Shown piece by piece: positions 10,357 through 23,139 of a stretch of DNA of 64,000 nt. A model generated the notes under the pieces. It made no database searches, was not told the origin of the DNA, and worked only from the letters and a program-made list of their open reading frames with translations. The stretch is from Nemophila menziesii. Its lineage: Eukaryota; Streptophyta; Magnoliopsida; Boraginales; Hydrophyllaceae. The stretch lies in NCBI GenBank assembly GCA_029959085.1, contig JARWIR010000016.1:20779499-20843498 (forward strand), written 5' to 3'. How positions within the stretch are numbered: position 1 is the stretch's first letter; each line of letters begins with the position of its first letter. Both the position numbers and the translations under genes were made by a program.

Positions 10357-13300
10357 TGTGCTCGTGTGGAACTGTCGAGAAGCGAGGGCACCCTCGACGA
10401 AAAGTATGTTTAAGTCCCTTGTTTCAAAGTATCATTTCTCTATTGCTTGTCTCTTAGAAGCTAAGTTAAGATCTAGTAAGCTTTCATCTTGTAATCACTT
10501 TAAGAGTTTTGAAAATTCACACATAGTCGAACCTAGGGGAAGATCTTATATGTCTGGGGGGATTCTATTGTTGTGGAAAGATTCCGTTAGTCTTAGGGTT
10601 ATCAACTCTGGCCCTTCTTTTGTAATCGCGGAGATAATGGAATCTAATAAAGAAACTTGGTATTTGGTGTGTGTGTATGCTCCAACGTGTGAGAACAAAA
10701 TAAATAATTTATGGATTTTGCTTACTAATTGGTACTCAAAAGTGGACATTCCTACTTTGTTCATTGGGGATTTTAATGACATCGCTAGAACATCGAAAAA
10801 AATTGGCAAAATAGGTACTAATTTCGATAGAATTCTAAGATTCAATAATTTTATTAATCAAAATGGACTATTAGATTTGCCAAGTAAAGGTTGTTTCTAT
10901 ACTTGGACTAACAAAATAAAAGGTGAAGAAAATGTTAAGGAGAGGCTTGATCGGGGACTCGCTTCTAGTTCATGGTGTGAAAGATTCCCTAACGCGTCAA
11001 TTCAAGTTCCCCCGGCAGTTGGTTCCGACCATTCTCCCCTTATTTTATCTATAGAAACTCCTAAATCGAGCTTCGAAAAATATTTTATGTTCAAATCCAG
11101 ATGGTTAGAAAATGAGAAGTGTAAAGATTTTATTAAAAAAGTATGGTTTGATCAAGGTAATGCTCTTTCTATTAAAGACTTCTGCATGGAAAGAGATGTA
11201 CTTTGTCTAGCTCTTACGTGATGGAGTAACCAAAATTTCTGTAATAACCGCAAGCTCATAGAGAAATATCAAAAAGAATTAACTATACTCCAAGACGAAC
11301 AAGCGACAGAATATAATTGGATCAAGGAGAAAGAAAATTATAATAAATTAGAAGATGCATGGAGGTAAGAGGAACTTTTTTGGGCAGATAGGGCGAGGGA
11401 TCAATGGATTAAAAAAGGAGATAAAAATACAAGGTAATTTCATGCTAAAACACTTTTCAGAAGGAGATTTAATAAAATTAGTACTATCAAGAATAAAGAT
11501 GGTGTATGGACAGAAAATGAAATAGAAATTAAAAGTATTATCCGTGATTATTATATGAAGCTTTTCTCCGATGATACGCTACCTCAAGGACCAAATATAG
11601 CCCAATATATACCTAATAAAATCTCTAGCAAGATGAATGAGGAAATTACTAAAATACCAGATATTGAAGAGATTAAGAAAGTGGTTTTTGATATGTCGGG
11701 GTCTAAATCCCCAGGTCCGGATGGTTTACCAGGCAATTTTTATCAAGAGAATTGGGAAACTCTGAAAGATGATATTTTTACTATTGTTAATAATTTCTTT
11801 AAGAATAATACCTCATTCAAAGGTCTTAATGATACTCTGATCGCACTTATACCTAAAGGACACTTTCAAGAATCGGTGGCGGATTATAGACCAATAGCGT
11901 GTCTTAATTTCAGTTATAAAATTATTTCAAAAATTCTGGCCAATAGATTGCAACCTATTATGGATGATTTGATCTCACCTACTCAATTGGCGTTTATTAA
12001 AGGAAGAAGCATACAAGACAATATTTTAATAGCTCAGGAAATATCTTTCTTCCTTAAAAACAAAATAAAGTCAAATAAACATTTTGCGGCGGTAAAAATT
12101 GATATGGCTAAGGCATATGACCAAGTCAACTGGGATTTTCTTATCCAGACACTTAAAGCCATTGGTTTCTGTGAGAAATGGACTGAATGGATTTATAACT
12201 GTATATCATCAGTGACTTTTCAAATTAAAGTAAACGGACAAAGGCTTAATAAGTTCTCACCATCCAGAGGAATTAGACAAGGAGACCCACTATCCCCCCT
12301 TCTTTTGTCAATTCTTACGGAAAGCCTTATCGGTCTTATTAATTATCAATGTCGTGAAGGGAATATCAAAAGCATTAAAATTACTAGAAAATGTCCGATG
12401 CTCACACATCTTTTATTTGTTGACGACGCCCTTTTTTTCATCAATATTGATAATAATGAGATTGAGACCTTTAAGAATACTATATCCTATTTTGTCAAGC
12501 ATCGGGTCAACGGATTAATTTTCAAAAGTCATCTATTCTTTTCATCAAAGGTACGCCAGAGAATATCTATGATGAGGTAGCTAGAAAACTAAATGTTACA
12601 AGAACCTCATCTTTTGGTAAATACTTGGGAATCCCTTTCTCCTTAACAAGGGCAAAATCTGAGAATCTTAATTATATCAAAGACAAGTTACTCAATAAAT
12701 CGTCAAGTTATTTTGCTAACATACTCTCTGATGGTGGCAAAGAGGTTCTCATAAAGGCAGTGCTCAAACGATGCCTAATTATGCTATGTCCATCTTTGAA
12801 TTTCCCAAGGCACTCTGTAAAAAATTATCCGGAATCGTGGCTAACTTCTGGTGGGACTCAAATACTAAAATAAGAATTCACTGGGTTAAACGGAAGAAAG
12901 TGGCAAAATCTAAAAACATTGGAGGAATTGGATTCAGAGATTTTCAGAAAATGAACCTAGCTTTATTAGCTAAACAAGCTTGGAGAATTATTAATAACCC
13001 TAACTCTCTAGTTGCCAAGGTACTAAAAGGAATCTATTCTCCGTTTGACAAGATCCTCAATACTAAGCTAGCAAATAGAAGATCATGGAGTTGGGCCAGT
13101 ATTTATAAAGGCATTCAGTTTATCAAGCAACACTCTATTTGGAGGATTAGAAATGGCCTTAACATTAATATATGGGATAAAAAATGGATCAGCAGTGATA
13201 TATCTTTAGAAAAACCTGTTGGTTGCAAATTAGAACTTGTTGCTCAACTCTTTAATGAAGACATGTCAAATTGGAACATGGAGTTTCTCAGACAAATCTT

Positions 13301-14501
13301 TCCTCCAAATTTAATCAATGACATCTGTAAAATTCCTGTGATTATTAACAAGGAGGAAGACAAATTAATATGGCCTTTATCAAAAGATGGTATTTATAGT
13401 ACCAAGTCTGGTTATCATAAATTGGTGGATACGGAAGTACAAAATGAGGCTCAATCATATTCCCAAGGTAAACATGATAATAGTATCCTTTGGAATATTA
13501 TTTGGAAATCTAATGTTATGAACAAAGTTAGATCATTTGAATGGAGAATATGCAATGGAGCAATCCTTACTAAACGAAACCTTAGAATCAAAAAAAAATT
13601 AAAAGATGATACTTGTGAATGGTGCGAATTGAATAAAGAAGACATTGAACATCTTTTCATTAAATGTCCTCTAAACATGGCAGTATGGGCCAATTCAAGA
13701 CTACAGGTTGTTATTGAAAAAGATAGAAAATATGATTTGGGAGAGTGGTTAATTGAAATGCGGAAAAAATACACAAAAAATGGATGGGACCAAAACGAGT
13801 TTACTGTATATTTTTTACTTACTTTATGGAATATATGGAAGACAAAGATGAGAAGTTTCCACGACAAGACCCCTTGGGCAATCAAAGATGTCTTATTTAA
13901 AATTAACTCCACGATGAATGAGCTATTTAAAAGTAAGAATACGGATGATAAGGGGCAAGGAAAGAATTACACTAGAAAGAATGACAATAATAATGAAGAC
14001 ATCATTGAAAATAACCCAATTCTTACAGATGATTCAGAATATTTATTTATGTGTGATGCATCTTTTAAAAGATACTATGAGCCTATAGGTATTGCGACAA
14101 TTGCGATTAACAAGGAAGGGAAATATGCTCACAACGGTATCTCCAGATGTCTAATTAGAAGCCCCATTGAAGGTGAATGTTGGGCGGTCCTCCTTGCGAT
14201 GAGAAGGGCTGCTAGTTGTAACCTACGGAGTGTCTTTTTCTACTCCGATAACCTTGGACTAATTCAAGGTATATCTAAAAGCACAGGTCTTCGGTGGCAA
14301 ATTGTCCCGTTCATTACCGAGATGAAGAACTGGCTTACGAAGTTCCCTAATAGGAAGGTTAACTTCGTTAACAGGAAGTTTAATAGTGTTACAGATCTCG
14401 CTGCTAAAAGCGCTAGACGCAATATCGATACCTCGAAGTGGAAGAGTGGGTCTCTTAATGACTTTTATGTTTTTCTTAAATCTCTGTATAAACGTTCGTG
14501 A
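10349..14501 (+). pseudogene. LINE-B ORF2: endonuclease, reverse transcriptase, zf-RVT and RNase H, broken
   Basis: About 1,380 codons. The AP endonuclease comes first (LVWNCREARAP, LLEAKL, LFIGDFNDIA, GSDHSPLIL). The reverse transcriptase follows from about 11690 (SKSPGPDGLPGNFYQENW, DYRPIACLNFSYKIISK, IDMAKAYDQVNWDFL, GIRQGDPLSPLLL, catalytic FVDDALFF where most L1s have FADD). The zinc-binding zf-RVT region is near 13480-13690 (WSKNV-like, CEWCELNKEDIEHLFIKC). RNase H closes it from 14050 (CDASFKRY, GECWAVLLAM, YSDNLGLI). Stops lie at 11219, 11366 and 11435; frameshifts near 12530 and 12765. The copy cannot make a working enzyme. It ends 17 bp before the poly(A). Confidence 0.88.
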
Positions 14502-14532
14502 TTAATTTATTTTAGTGACAAAAAAAAAAAAA

Positions 14533-14820
14533 GAAGGGGCAATGACTTTTTTACGGCACCCATGCAATCCCAATTAATAAACAAAAGCTCCCATTAATTA
14601 GCCCATTGAAACTCAACTTTAAAAAAAAAAGAAAAAAAACTTTCACTCTTTTCTCCTATTCACAGTTAAAATCTAAAAAAAACAAAAACCTAATTAAAAT
14701 GTCAAAATCAACCTACTTGCTCTCTCTCTCTCCTCTTCTTTGTCTCATCCGTCTCTCTCTAGCACAAGAAAACCGCCGGCTCTATGGACCATTCTCCACC
14801 ATCTAAACTCAATATCTCTC
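14533..14820. other. Flank between LINE-B and Athila-1
   Basis: AT-rich sequence with a CT-rich block at 14716-14760 (CTCTCTCTC). The last five bases, CTCTC, are the Athila-1 target site. The same kind of sequence resumes at 27516. I see no gene; the ORF at 14606 starts in low-complexity sequence and is not supported. Confidence 0.5.
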
Positions 14821-15373
14821 TGATATTTCCTTAAATGTTCTAATTTTATGTCCTTGGGAGACATCATTTTTGGTGTTTATTCGTTTATTTTGATAGACTT
14901 TTGGACTAAATATGCAATAATCCGATTTTCCTCTTTTATTTCTAGCTTTTTTAATTTATTAAACTTTTGCGCGTAATATTGTGTATTTAAGTGAAAAGTT
15001 TGTAGGTTTTGAATATTAGCAAGGAGAGGAATCCGAGAATAAAGTCAAAGATCGTGATAAGGAGTCAAAGCATGAAGACAAATCCCAAAGAAATTGATAT
15101 TTTAGAGTTGCAAATCTAGAAAGTTTCCAAAGATTGCTGATTTCGAGCCACCTATGAGAAGATTTAGCCGCTGACTTGTGAAGAGAAAACGTGCCCCGTT
15201 GAGTTACAAAACTTTAGCAACTGGAATTAGGTCAATCCGAGTTGAAACGAATTGGTTAGAGCTGTTTTAGTGGAGGTGGTGCAGCAGTTACGGGATTTGG
15301 GCTAAGATAATGGATTTGGGCCTTTATTATTTCATTTAAACTTTAGCCTAAGGTCCAAGTCCGAATTTCTAAG

Positions 15374-15382
15374 TATAAATAA
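15374..15382 (+). promoter_or_regulatory. TATA box of Athila-1 LTR
   Basis: TATAAATAA, conserved in the 3' LTR at about 26491. The three minus-strand Athila-like LTRs have the equivalent TATAAATA (reverse complement of TATTTATA, for example 43995-44002), each preceding a leader of similar length. Confidence 0.7.
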
Positions 15383-15804
15383 GGGTTTTGACTTCTATTT
15401 TTCATACAATTCACTTTTTACAAAAAAAACATCAGAGAGAAGTCAAGGCAAGGAAGCAGAAAAGCTAGAGAGCTGGAGACGGTCTATATCTCCAAATCAT
15501 AGCCAATCTAATTCCGCAATTATGTTTTTCTTTTATTTCTTTCTGTAAAACAATATGAAATTTTTTATCTTTTAATTTAGTTTTCCGCATTAGTATGAGC
15601 TAATTTAATTAAGTGCTTGAGAACGCATAATGGGTTAATCCCAATTTGATTTCGTTTTATACATTTGAATTTGGGATAATTATTATTTAAATCAAATTGG
15701 GTAATTTATATTTTTTTTAATTTGTATTTTATTTACTATTATTGACCTGGTCAATTGATAATAGGACTTAGTATCTAGGCTATTCCAATTAGTGGCGATT
15801 GGAT

Positions 15805-15995
15805 CACCTTGACGGGGGGTCTGGGTACAGAACTAATTAACGAATGTAGGATAGAAATTATTTGACTCTGACGAGCGTAATTAATCCTATGGCCAATTGG
15901 GTAGAATAAACTTAATCACTTGAGATTGGACTATAATCACCCTGACGGGGTTTGTAGCACTTGAGAGTAGCTCCTTAGTCCACCCTGACGGGGGT
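15805..15995 (+). promoter_or_regulatory. Repeated CACCCTGACGGGG stem-loop blocks in U5
   Basis: Three blocks lie at 15805-15820, 15938-15950 and 15981-15995, each able to fold as CCC-TGAC-GGG(G). A looser fourth (CTCTGACGAG) lies between them. The same blocks are kept in the 3' LTR near 26928-27115. Related LTRs on the minus strand carry equivalents, one with altered loop and stem (CACCC-AGAA-GGGTG, complement of 43630-43655). Being in the transcribed leader they could act in packaging or dimerisation; that function is inferred only. Confidence 0.5.
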
Positions 15996-16398
15996 AAGGA
16001 GACTTCCAAATCCCGACCAATATAAATTTACCAATTTGTCCCTCAAACAATGTATGAAATGAATGATAATTAGGTGAAACCCTTGCGTCTCTCAAGTACT
16101 ACCATCTCATCTTGCGTAAACACTTTATTTTCTTACGTCTAGTTAATTACTTGCATTAATTTAGTCTTTCCATTACTTGTCTTAGTTATTAGAAAAACAA
16201 ACAAACAATTCTAAAAATCATTTACTTGTTTTCACGTGCAATAACCACTATTTCATAAGCATTAGAGTCAACCATTTCGTCCCTGAGAACGAATCTGTTT
16301 TATCACTTATATTACTTGGGACAACCTTACACTTGCGGTTGTGGTTCTATTTTCCTTATTATATTTATTTTAGAACACACAAAGGACCACCAAGTTTT

Positions 16399-16418
16399 TG
16401 GCGCCGCTGCCGAGGACG
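16399..16418 (+). other. Primer-binding site, tRNA-Asp type
   Basis: TGGCGCCGCTGCCGAGGACG closely follows the tRNA-Asp primer site typical of Athila elements (TGGCGCCGTTGCCGGGGA), with a few mismatches. It lies 6 bp after the LTR end, as is usual for this lineage. Confidence 0.88.
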
Positions 16419-16521
16419 GTAGCGTGTGACCCCGGTGTGTATGCTATAGTGTTAGTTGCATTTTTATTTTTCAGTTTTACGCTTTGTTTGTTCATCTTTT
16501 TTAGGTTTTTAGGTTTGGTAT

Positions 16522-18500
16522 ATGCGAAGGAGACTCTTTAAGGATCTTGAGACATTACCTCTGATCCTTGATAATCCGGAATCATTAGTCAGACTTGCTA
16601 ACAAGAGAAGGAAAGAACAAGAAGCCCAAGAAGTAGAAAGACTAGCGAACGAAATGGACAATCTTAATTTTCATAATGGACAAGGAGTTCAGCTAGACGC
16701 GAATGGCCAGCCAATAGCGCTACAAGTTCTTAACCCTCCGATACCACCAGTTGTCCCTAATCCTCCTGTTCAAATCCAAGTAGCCGAACCATGGTTCCTT
16801 ACCGGTCCAGCACAAGAACCATTCCTTGCTCCTCCTCTTGGGATTGGCCCAGCTAATATCGATGTTCCGAGATTCCGTCCAGATTCGGGTATGTTAGCTC
16901 AGTTTCAGAATTTCAGAAATTTTCGTGGCAAGCCCGGAGAAGACCCAATTCGCGCAGTAGAAAAATTTATGCAAATCTGCGATTCATACATCACTGAAGG
17001 AGTAACAAAAGAGCAAATGTATTTTGCTACATTCAGATTTTTCTTAATAGATAGAGCGAGTGATTGGCATGATTCACAGGAACCGGGAAATATTACTAAT
17101 TGGGAACAGTTACAGGCTGCGTTTTTCGATAGGTATTATCCGTCCAACATGAGGTTAGATGCTCAACTCGAGTTAACACATTTCCGACAAGAATATGATG
17201 AAGCGTTGGGTAGAAGTTGGTCGATATTTTAGAATTGCTTACGAAGAGTCCCCAGTCATGGCCTTTCAGATCAACAACAATTGAAAAATTTCTGTAATGG
17301 TCTTGATGGTGGGTCACGAAAAGATTTGGATTTATTATGTGGTAGTGCATTTTTACGAGTTCAACCTGTTCACGCACGAATTATTTTGGATCAGACGGTC
17401 GACAATGAAGTATGGTGGAATACTGTGAGAACGCCAGTTAAAGGGGGAGTTAATAATGTCAACATTGAAGAGAAGTTCACCTCCTTAGAGAACAAAATAC
17501 AAACCACTTTGGAACAACAATTGAAGCAACTTACGTTAGCCGTGAAAGAAGGTTTTTCGAATAAAAGGGTTGACGTAAACGCAGCACAAGAAGTGTATGG
17601 ATGTGAGTATTGTGGTGTGAATGATCATTCATGGGAGAATTGTCAAAATAATCAAGAGTCAGTGATGTTTGTTTCCAACAGAGGAAATTTTAATTTGAAT
17701 GGTAATGGATATCAGCCTAACAGAAACCATCCTGGGTTTCAATATTCAAATCCTAATAGGGCAGCAAATCCGACATACGCATATCAACCGCGTCACCAAG
17801 GTAACAACTTTAATCCAAGACCTCAGAATAATTATCAAGGACAACATCAAGGAAACTACGTTCAAAGACAACCTCCGCAAGATAATTACAATGAAACCAT
17901 GAACCAAAAATCCCTACCTGCTCAACCACAAGAAGGTGCGAATAACCTTTAGAAAACCATAGAGAGTTTGATTGCACTTCACGCACAATCAGCCCAAAGA
18001 CAACAAGCTTCTGAAGCACACATCAAGATGTTAGAAGATCAAATTGCACAAATGATAAAACGCTTGAATCAGCGTCCACAAGGGCAACTCCCTAGTGACA
18101 CAGAAAATCCTATACAGAAAGAAGATTGTAGTGCTGTGACTCTCAGAAGTGGTAAAAATCTTCCTCCACCGCCTTATCCTGTTATGAAAGAGAAAGAAGT
18201 TATTAGAAAAGAAAAGGATGTGGTGGAAAAGAATAAAGATGATGAAGTTGAGGAAGTGGAGAGGCCTGTTGAGATTCCGAACGAGAAAGATGATATTGTA
18301 AGTCCTCCTCCACCATTTCCTTCTAGAGTTCAAAAGAAAGGTAATTTGGCTGAGTATCAAAAGTTCTTTAATAAAGTGAGAGGTTTGAGTATTAATATTC
18401 CGTTATTAGAAGCTATCCGAGATATTCCCAAGTATATGAAGTTTTTGAAAAGAGCCCTCACTAATAAAAGGCCGTATTGCGATAACGAGATGATTGGTTT
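16522..18500 (+). pseudogene. Athila-1 gag (capsid and CCHC nucleocapsid), with stops
   Basis: The frame opens at ATG 16522 (MRRRLFKDL). A capsid-like retrotransposon gag domain covers about 16850-17380 (NFRGKPGEDPIRAVEKFMQI, ASDWHDSQEPGNITNWEQLQ, FFDRYYPS). A CCHC knuckle, CEYCGVNDHSWENC, lies at 17602-17643. An Asn/Gln-rich linker follows and then a helical segment (LEDQIAQMIKRLNQRPQGQL) at about 18030. TAG at 17230 and TAG at 17950 interrupt an otherwise continuous frame shared with the protease, so gag and pol form one polyprotein in this lineage. It would form the particle core. Confidence 0.88.
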
Positions 18501-18509
18501 ACCGGAAGA

Positions 18510-21500
18510 ATGTAGTGTTATTTGTCAGAGTAAGTTACCTCCAAAATTACTTGATCTTCGGAGTTTCACAATTCCTATTTCAATCAAAGAAGGATGGAAA
18601 GGTAAAGCACTATGTGATTTGGGTGCAAGCATCAATCTTATGCCCAAGTCAATCTTTGATAAATTAAAAATTGGAGTAGCAAGACCCACTTCTATGGTCT
18701 TGCAAATGGCGGATCGATCCCTTGCACATCCTGAAGGTCGAATCAAAGATGTCCTCGTCAAGGCAGGTTATTTAGTATTTCTCGTTGATTTTGTTATTCT
18801 TGAATACGACGCGGAGAGGAATGTCCCCATTATTTTGGGAAGACCATTCCTAGCCACGGGGCGTACTTTGATTGATGTAGAGAATGGAGAATTAACAATA
18901 CGAATCCAAGACGAGGTAGTGAAATTCAATGTATTCTGCGCTATGAAGTTTCCAGATTCTCAAGAGGATTGTTTCCAAATGGATGTAATTGAGCGTGCCA
19001 CGCAAGAGGTATATAATGAATTTACTTATGATGATGTTTTGCAGGCAGCCTTGACATTAGATCTACCTGAATTGATGGAAGAGCTTGCCGAAACAGTGGA
19101 AGCTCTTAACTCTGAGAATCCAAAGTATAGGCGTCTTGCCTATGAACCTGTGAGAGAACCGGGGGAGATTATAACTAAAAAGAATCCTTCAATCGAATCT
19201 CCTCCGCAATTGGAAGAAAAGCCTTTGCCATCACACTTGAGGTATGCGTATTTAGGTACTAATGAAACTCTACCTGTTATTGTTTCAGCAAATTTAACAG
19301 GTCCTCAAGAAGATAAATTGTTGTGTGTGTTAAGAGCTAACAAAGAAGCAATATGTTGGACTATAGCCGATATCAAAGGCATTATTCCCTCCTATTGTCA
19401 ACAAAAAATCATTCTTTAAGATGATAACGCACGCTCAGTTGAAGGTCAAAGTTGTAAAGAAAGAGGTGATTAAGCTGTTAGACGCAGGGATTATTTATCC
19501 CATCTCGAGTAGTGAATGGGTGAGTCCAGTTTAGTGTGTACCGAAGAAAGGAGGAATCACAACAGTTCTTAATGATCAAAATGAAGCTATTCCTTCAAGA
19601 ATTGTAGTTGGTTGGAGAGTTTGTATGGATTATCGTAAACTGAACAAGGCCACCAGAAAGGATCACTTTCCGCTTCCCTTCATCGATCAAATGTTAGATA
19701 AATTAGCTAGTAGAGAGTATTACTGCTTTTTAGATGGATATTCCGGATATAATCAAATCTACGTGGCACCTGAAGATCAACATAAGACAACCTTTATATG
19801 TCCCTTTGGTACTTTTGCATATCGTAGAATGCCATTTGGGTTGTGTAACGCACCTGCTACATTTCAAAGATGTATGATGGAAATCTTCTGGGATATGATC
19901 GATAACTTCCTTGAGGTATTTATGGACGATTTCTTTGTATTTGGTGATGATTTTGATAAATGTTTATAGAATTTGGATAAAGTGTTGATTAGATGCAAGG
20001 AAAGTGATTTGGTTTTAAATTAGTAGAAGTGTCATTTTATGGTTCGAGAAGGTATCGTACTGGGTCACAAGGTTTCGAGTGTTGGTTTAGAGGTTGATCG
20101 CGCAAAGATAGAGGTAATTAAAACTCTTCCACCTCCTGTTTCTGTTAAAGGGGTGAGAAGTTTTCTTGGCCATGCTGGTTTTTATAGGAGGTTCATCAAA
20201 GACTTTTATAAGATTGCTAAACCACTATGTAACTTACTTGAGAAGGACACCAAATTCCTTTTCAATGAAGATTGCATGGTGGCCTTTAAAGCAATCAAGG
20301 AAAAACTCATTACCGCTCCTATTGTTTTACCACCAGATTGGAATTTACCGTTTGAGGTTATGTGTGATGCTAGTAATTTAGCTATGGGTGCCGTTCTAGG
20401 CCAAAGAAAAGACAAGATATTTCATTCGATATACTATGCAAGCAAAACTTTCAATGGTGCCCAAATTAATTATACTGTTACAGAGAAAGAATTGCTTGAT
20501 GTTGTTTATTCATTCGATAAGTTTTGTTCCTATCTTCTTGGAGCGAAAGTTGTTGTTTATACAGATCATTCTGCTATTAGATATCTCATGGAAAAGAAGG
20601 ATGCTAAACCACGGTTGATAAGATGGGTTTTACTGCTTCAAGAATTTGATTTAGAGATTAAAGATATAAAGGGTTGTGAGAATCAAGTTGCAGATCATCT
20701 CTCTCGCCTTGAAGGATCAGAATCAAATGGTGGACCTGAAGTAGTTAGAGAAGAATTTCCTGATAAGATTTTGTTCACGATTCACCTAGAGAATACTCCT
20801 TGGTATGCCGATATTGCAAATTTAATTGTAAGTGGTTCTTTCCCTGAAGGTTCAACTTATCAAGAAAGAAAGAGATTAGCTCGCCGTACTAGACAATTCT
20901 TTTGGGAAGACCCTTTCCTCTACAAAGTATGTGCTGATCAGATGGTGAGAAGATGTATGCCAAAGGAATAAACTGAAGCGATTGTAGCTGGGTGTCATGA
21001 TTCACCTTATGGTGGACATTTTAAAGGAGATCGAACTGCTGCTAAGGTATTACAATCAGGGTTTTACTGGCCTTCTATTATGAAAGATTGTCATGAATAT
21101 GTTAAGAGATGTGAAAGATGTCAATTTACTGGAAATATATCCAAGAGAGATGAGATGCCATGTAATAATGTTCTTGAGGTAGAAATATTCGATCTATGGG
21201 GTATAGATTTTATGGGTCCGTTCGTTCTTTCTAATGGTAACCTCTACATCTTGTTAGCTGTTGATTACGTGTCTAAATGGGTAGAGGATGTTGCTCTACC
21301 AACAAATGATTCGCGAGTAGTAATTAAGTTTCTTAAGTCACACATCTTCACTAGACATGGTACACCAAGAGTAATTATTAGCGATGGGGGTTCTCATTTC
21401 GTTAATAAGTATTTGAAGACAGTTCTAGAGAAGTATGGGGTGAGACATCGGGTATCTACCGCTTATCATGCACAAGCCAATGGTCAAGCTGAAGTCTCAA

Positions 21501-22106
21501 ATCGTGAGGTAAAATCTATTTTAGAGAAGACTGTTGGTCCTACAAGGAAAGATTGGTCAAATGAAGTTAGATGATGCATTATGGGCTTATCGTACTGCGT
21601 TCAAAACTCCAGTTGGTGCATCCCCGTATCGAATGGTTTATGGTAAGGCTTGTCACTTACCTCTTGAGCTTGAAATGGGTGCATATTGGGCTATTTCGCA
21701 GTTAAACTTAGATCCGAATTTAGCTGGTCAGAATCGCATGATGAAACTTAATGAGCTTTATAAATTCCGATTGCATGCTTATGAAAACGCTAAACTTTAC
21801 AAAGAAAATACTAAAAGATGGCATGATAATCGGATTCGTGAGAAGAACTTTGTAGTGGGACAAAAAGTACTGAAGTATAACTCAAAGTTCAGCAATTATC
21901 CGAGTAAATTAAGATCGAAGTGGTTCGGACCTTATATTGTGACCAAAGTTACACCTCATGGGGCGATAGAAATAGAACATCCACTCGAGAACCGTACATT
22001 CATGGTGAACGGTCATCGATTAAAGATCTACCATGCAGGTGAAGACACCAATCGCTCAGAAGATCCACATCACGGAGAGATCATGTATCTCGTCGAGGCT
22101 CCTTAG
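18510..22106 (+). pseudogene. Athila-1 pol: protease, reverse transcriptase, RNase H, integrase, broken
   Basis: Protease core LCDLGASINLMP at about 18610-18645 (Athila form of the Asp protease). Reverse transcriptase from about 19440 (CMDYRKLNKATRKDHFPLPF, FGLCNAPATF, catalytic FMDD at 19919-19930). RNase H with [15 protein letters not shown] and YTDHSAI at about 20355-20580. Integrase with an HHCC zinc finger at 20990-21125, then catalytic GIDFMG, IISDGG and GQAEVSNRE; the C-terminal part ends with a GPYIV..V motif. No chromodomain is seen. Damage: frame break near 19420, TAG at 19532, TAG at 19967, double TAG near 20021, TAA at 20969 and a frameshift near 21540. Not functional as it stands. 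Confidence 0.9.
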
Positions 22107-23139
22107 AAGCGTGAGGTAACCCGTCGAGCTTAACGACGTTAAACAAAAGCCAATTTCTTGTATATTAGTTTAAGTATTTTGATTTTCGTAGTGTATATTA
22201 GATAAAATTCATTAATCTAGTGTGTATTATTAAGAAATGAGGAAGTGTGGTTGTTTTTGATGATTTCAGGGGTAAAAGAGTCATGAGTTTGGGGTTAAGA
22301 CGATGAGAAAATGAAAAAAATTGGAGTCAACAGCAGGTCGGACCGGCATGCCGGTCAGATGACCGGCTAGCCGGCCAAACGAGCTGAAGACCCCAAACTC
22401 TCTGACCATTGCGTCAGCTTTGACGCAATGACGTTGCGTCTAGGAATGCGCCAGCGAGATCCTGCCGGCATGCCGGTCAGATGACCGGCTAGCCGGCCAG
22501 TGAAGGAGAAGTTTCTGACCACTGCGTCAGCTTTGACGCAGCATGACTGCTTCTCAAATTGCGCCAGCGACACGAGACCGGCATGCCGGTCAGATGACTG
22601 GCTAGCCGGTCTATGACGAGAGACACTCTGACTATTGCGTCAACATTGACGCAAGGTGGCTTGTGTCTGAGGTAAAAAAATCGAATTTAGAAATTATTTT
22701 TCGCCACCATCGCGACCGGCATGACGGTTAGCCACCGGCTTACCGGTCAGCTGTTGCGAGAGGTGGTTTTTAGCTTATTAAACCTAATTTTTTACCTTCT
22801 TTTCCAAGCCAACCTCCTATTACAAATTCTAGCCTCCACCTACTCCAAAAATGATCACTTACCAGCTATAAAATCATCAAACCAAGCCCTATTTCATCAG
22901 AAAAACACACAATCAACTCATATCCTCTCCAAAACATCATCAAATTCCAATTTTTCTCCAAAAATTTCTTCTTCCTAACCTTCAAATTAAACCCAATTCC
23001 TCCACAATTCTTCTCAATTAACCTCTACACACCTCATATTCCACCATATTCTTCAAGTTTTAAGCCTCAAAACATCAAAGTTCTAAGCTTTTCTCTAGCT
23101 TTATCACTATTTGAAGTTTTGAGTTTGGGGTGAAAAGAG
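22107..23139 (+). other. Athila-1 spacer between pol and the env-like ORF
   Basis: No ORF of substance. It contains the first of five GAGTTTGGGGT polypurine-like copies (about 22284), the GC-palindrome array at 22341-22760, then CT- and A-rich leader sequence up to the ATG at 23140, with a second GAGTTTGGGGT at 23121. The layout suggests a leader or splice region for a subgenomic env-like mRNA; this is inference. Confidence 0.55.
22341..22760 (+). repeat. GC-rich palindromic tandem array (about 120-bp unit)
   Basis: Units start at about 22341, 22461, 22576 and 22714 (spacing 120, 115 and 138). Each unit holds the perfect or near-perfect palindromes CCGGCATGCCGG and CCGGCTAGCCGG followed by the inverted pair GCGTCA...TGACGC. 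This is strikingly GC-rich in an AT-rich element. A diverged version lies at the same place in Athila-2 (38670-38990). The function is unknown. Confidence 0.85.

Larger units (their letters stand above)
8358..14532 (+). mobile_element. LINE-B (L1-type), complete coding region but decayed
   Basis: Order is ORF1 (8358-10356), ORF2 (10349-14501), short 3' trailer and a poly(A) run at 14519-14531. It is a different family from LINE-A and LINE-C by ORF1 sequence. ORF1 has two stops and one frameshift; ORF2 has three stops and two frameshifts. The 5' end is not certain. A partial match between GGCAATGA at 8222-8229 and GGCAATGA just after the poly(A) (14538-14545) could be a weathered target duplication, putting the 5' end near 8232, but this is weak. 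Confidence 0.85.
14821..16392 (+). repeat. Athila-1 5' LTR
   Basis: 1,572 bp, starting TGATATTTCC and ending GGACCACCA. The ends match the 3' LTR at 25939-27515. It carries a TATA box at 15374, the Pol II promoter for the element, and a U5-side cluster of CACCCTGACGGGG blocks. GAGACATCA near 14857 mirrors the TGATGTCTC start seen in the 3' copy. Confidence 0.95.

Noticed and set aside
8213..14547. GGCAATGA at 8222 and 14538 as the LINE-B target duplication
   Set aside because: Only eight identical bases with differing neighbours; noted as possible but not asserted.
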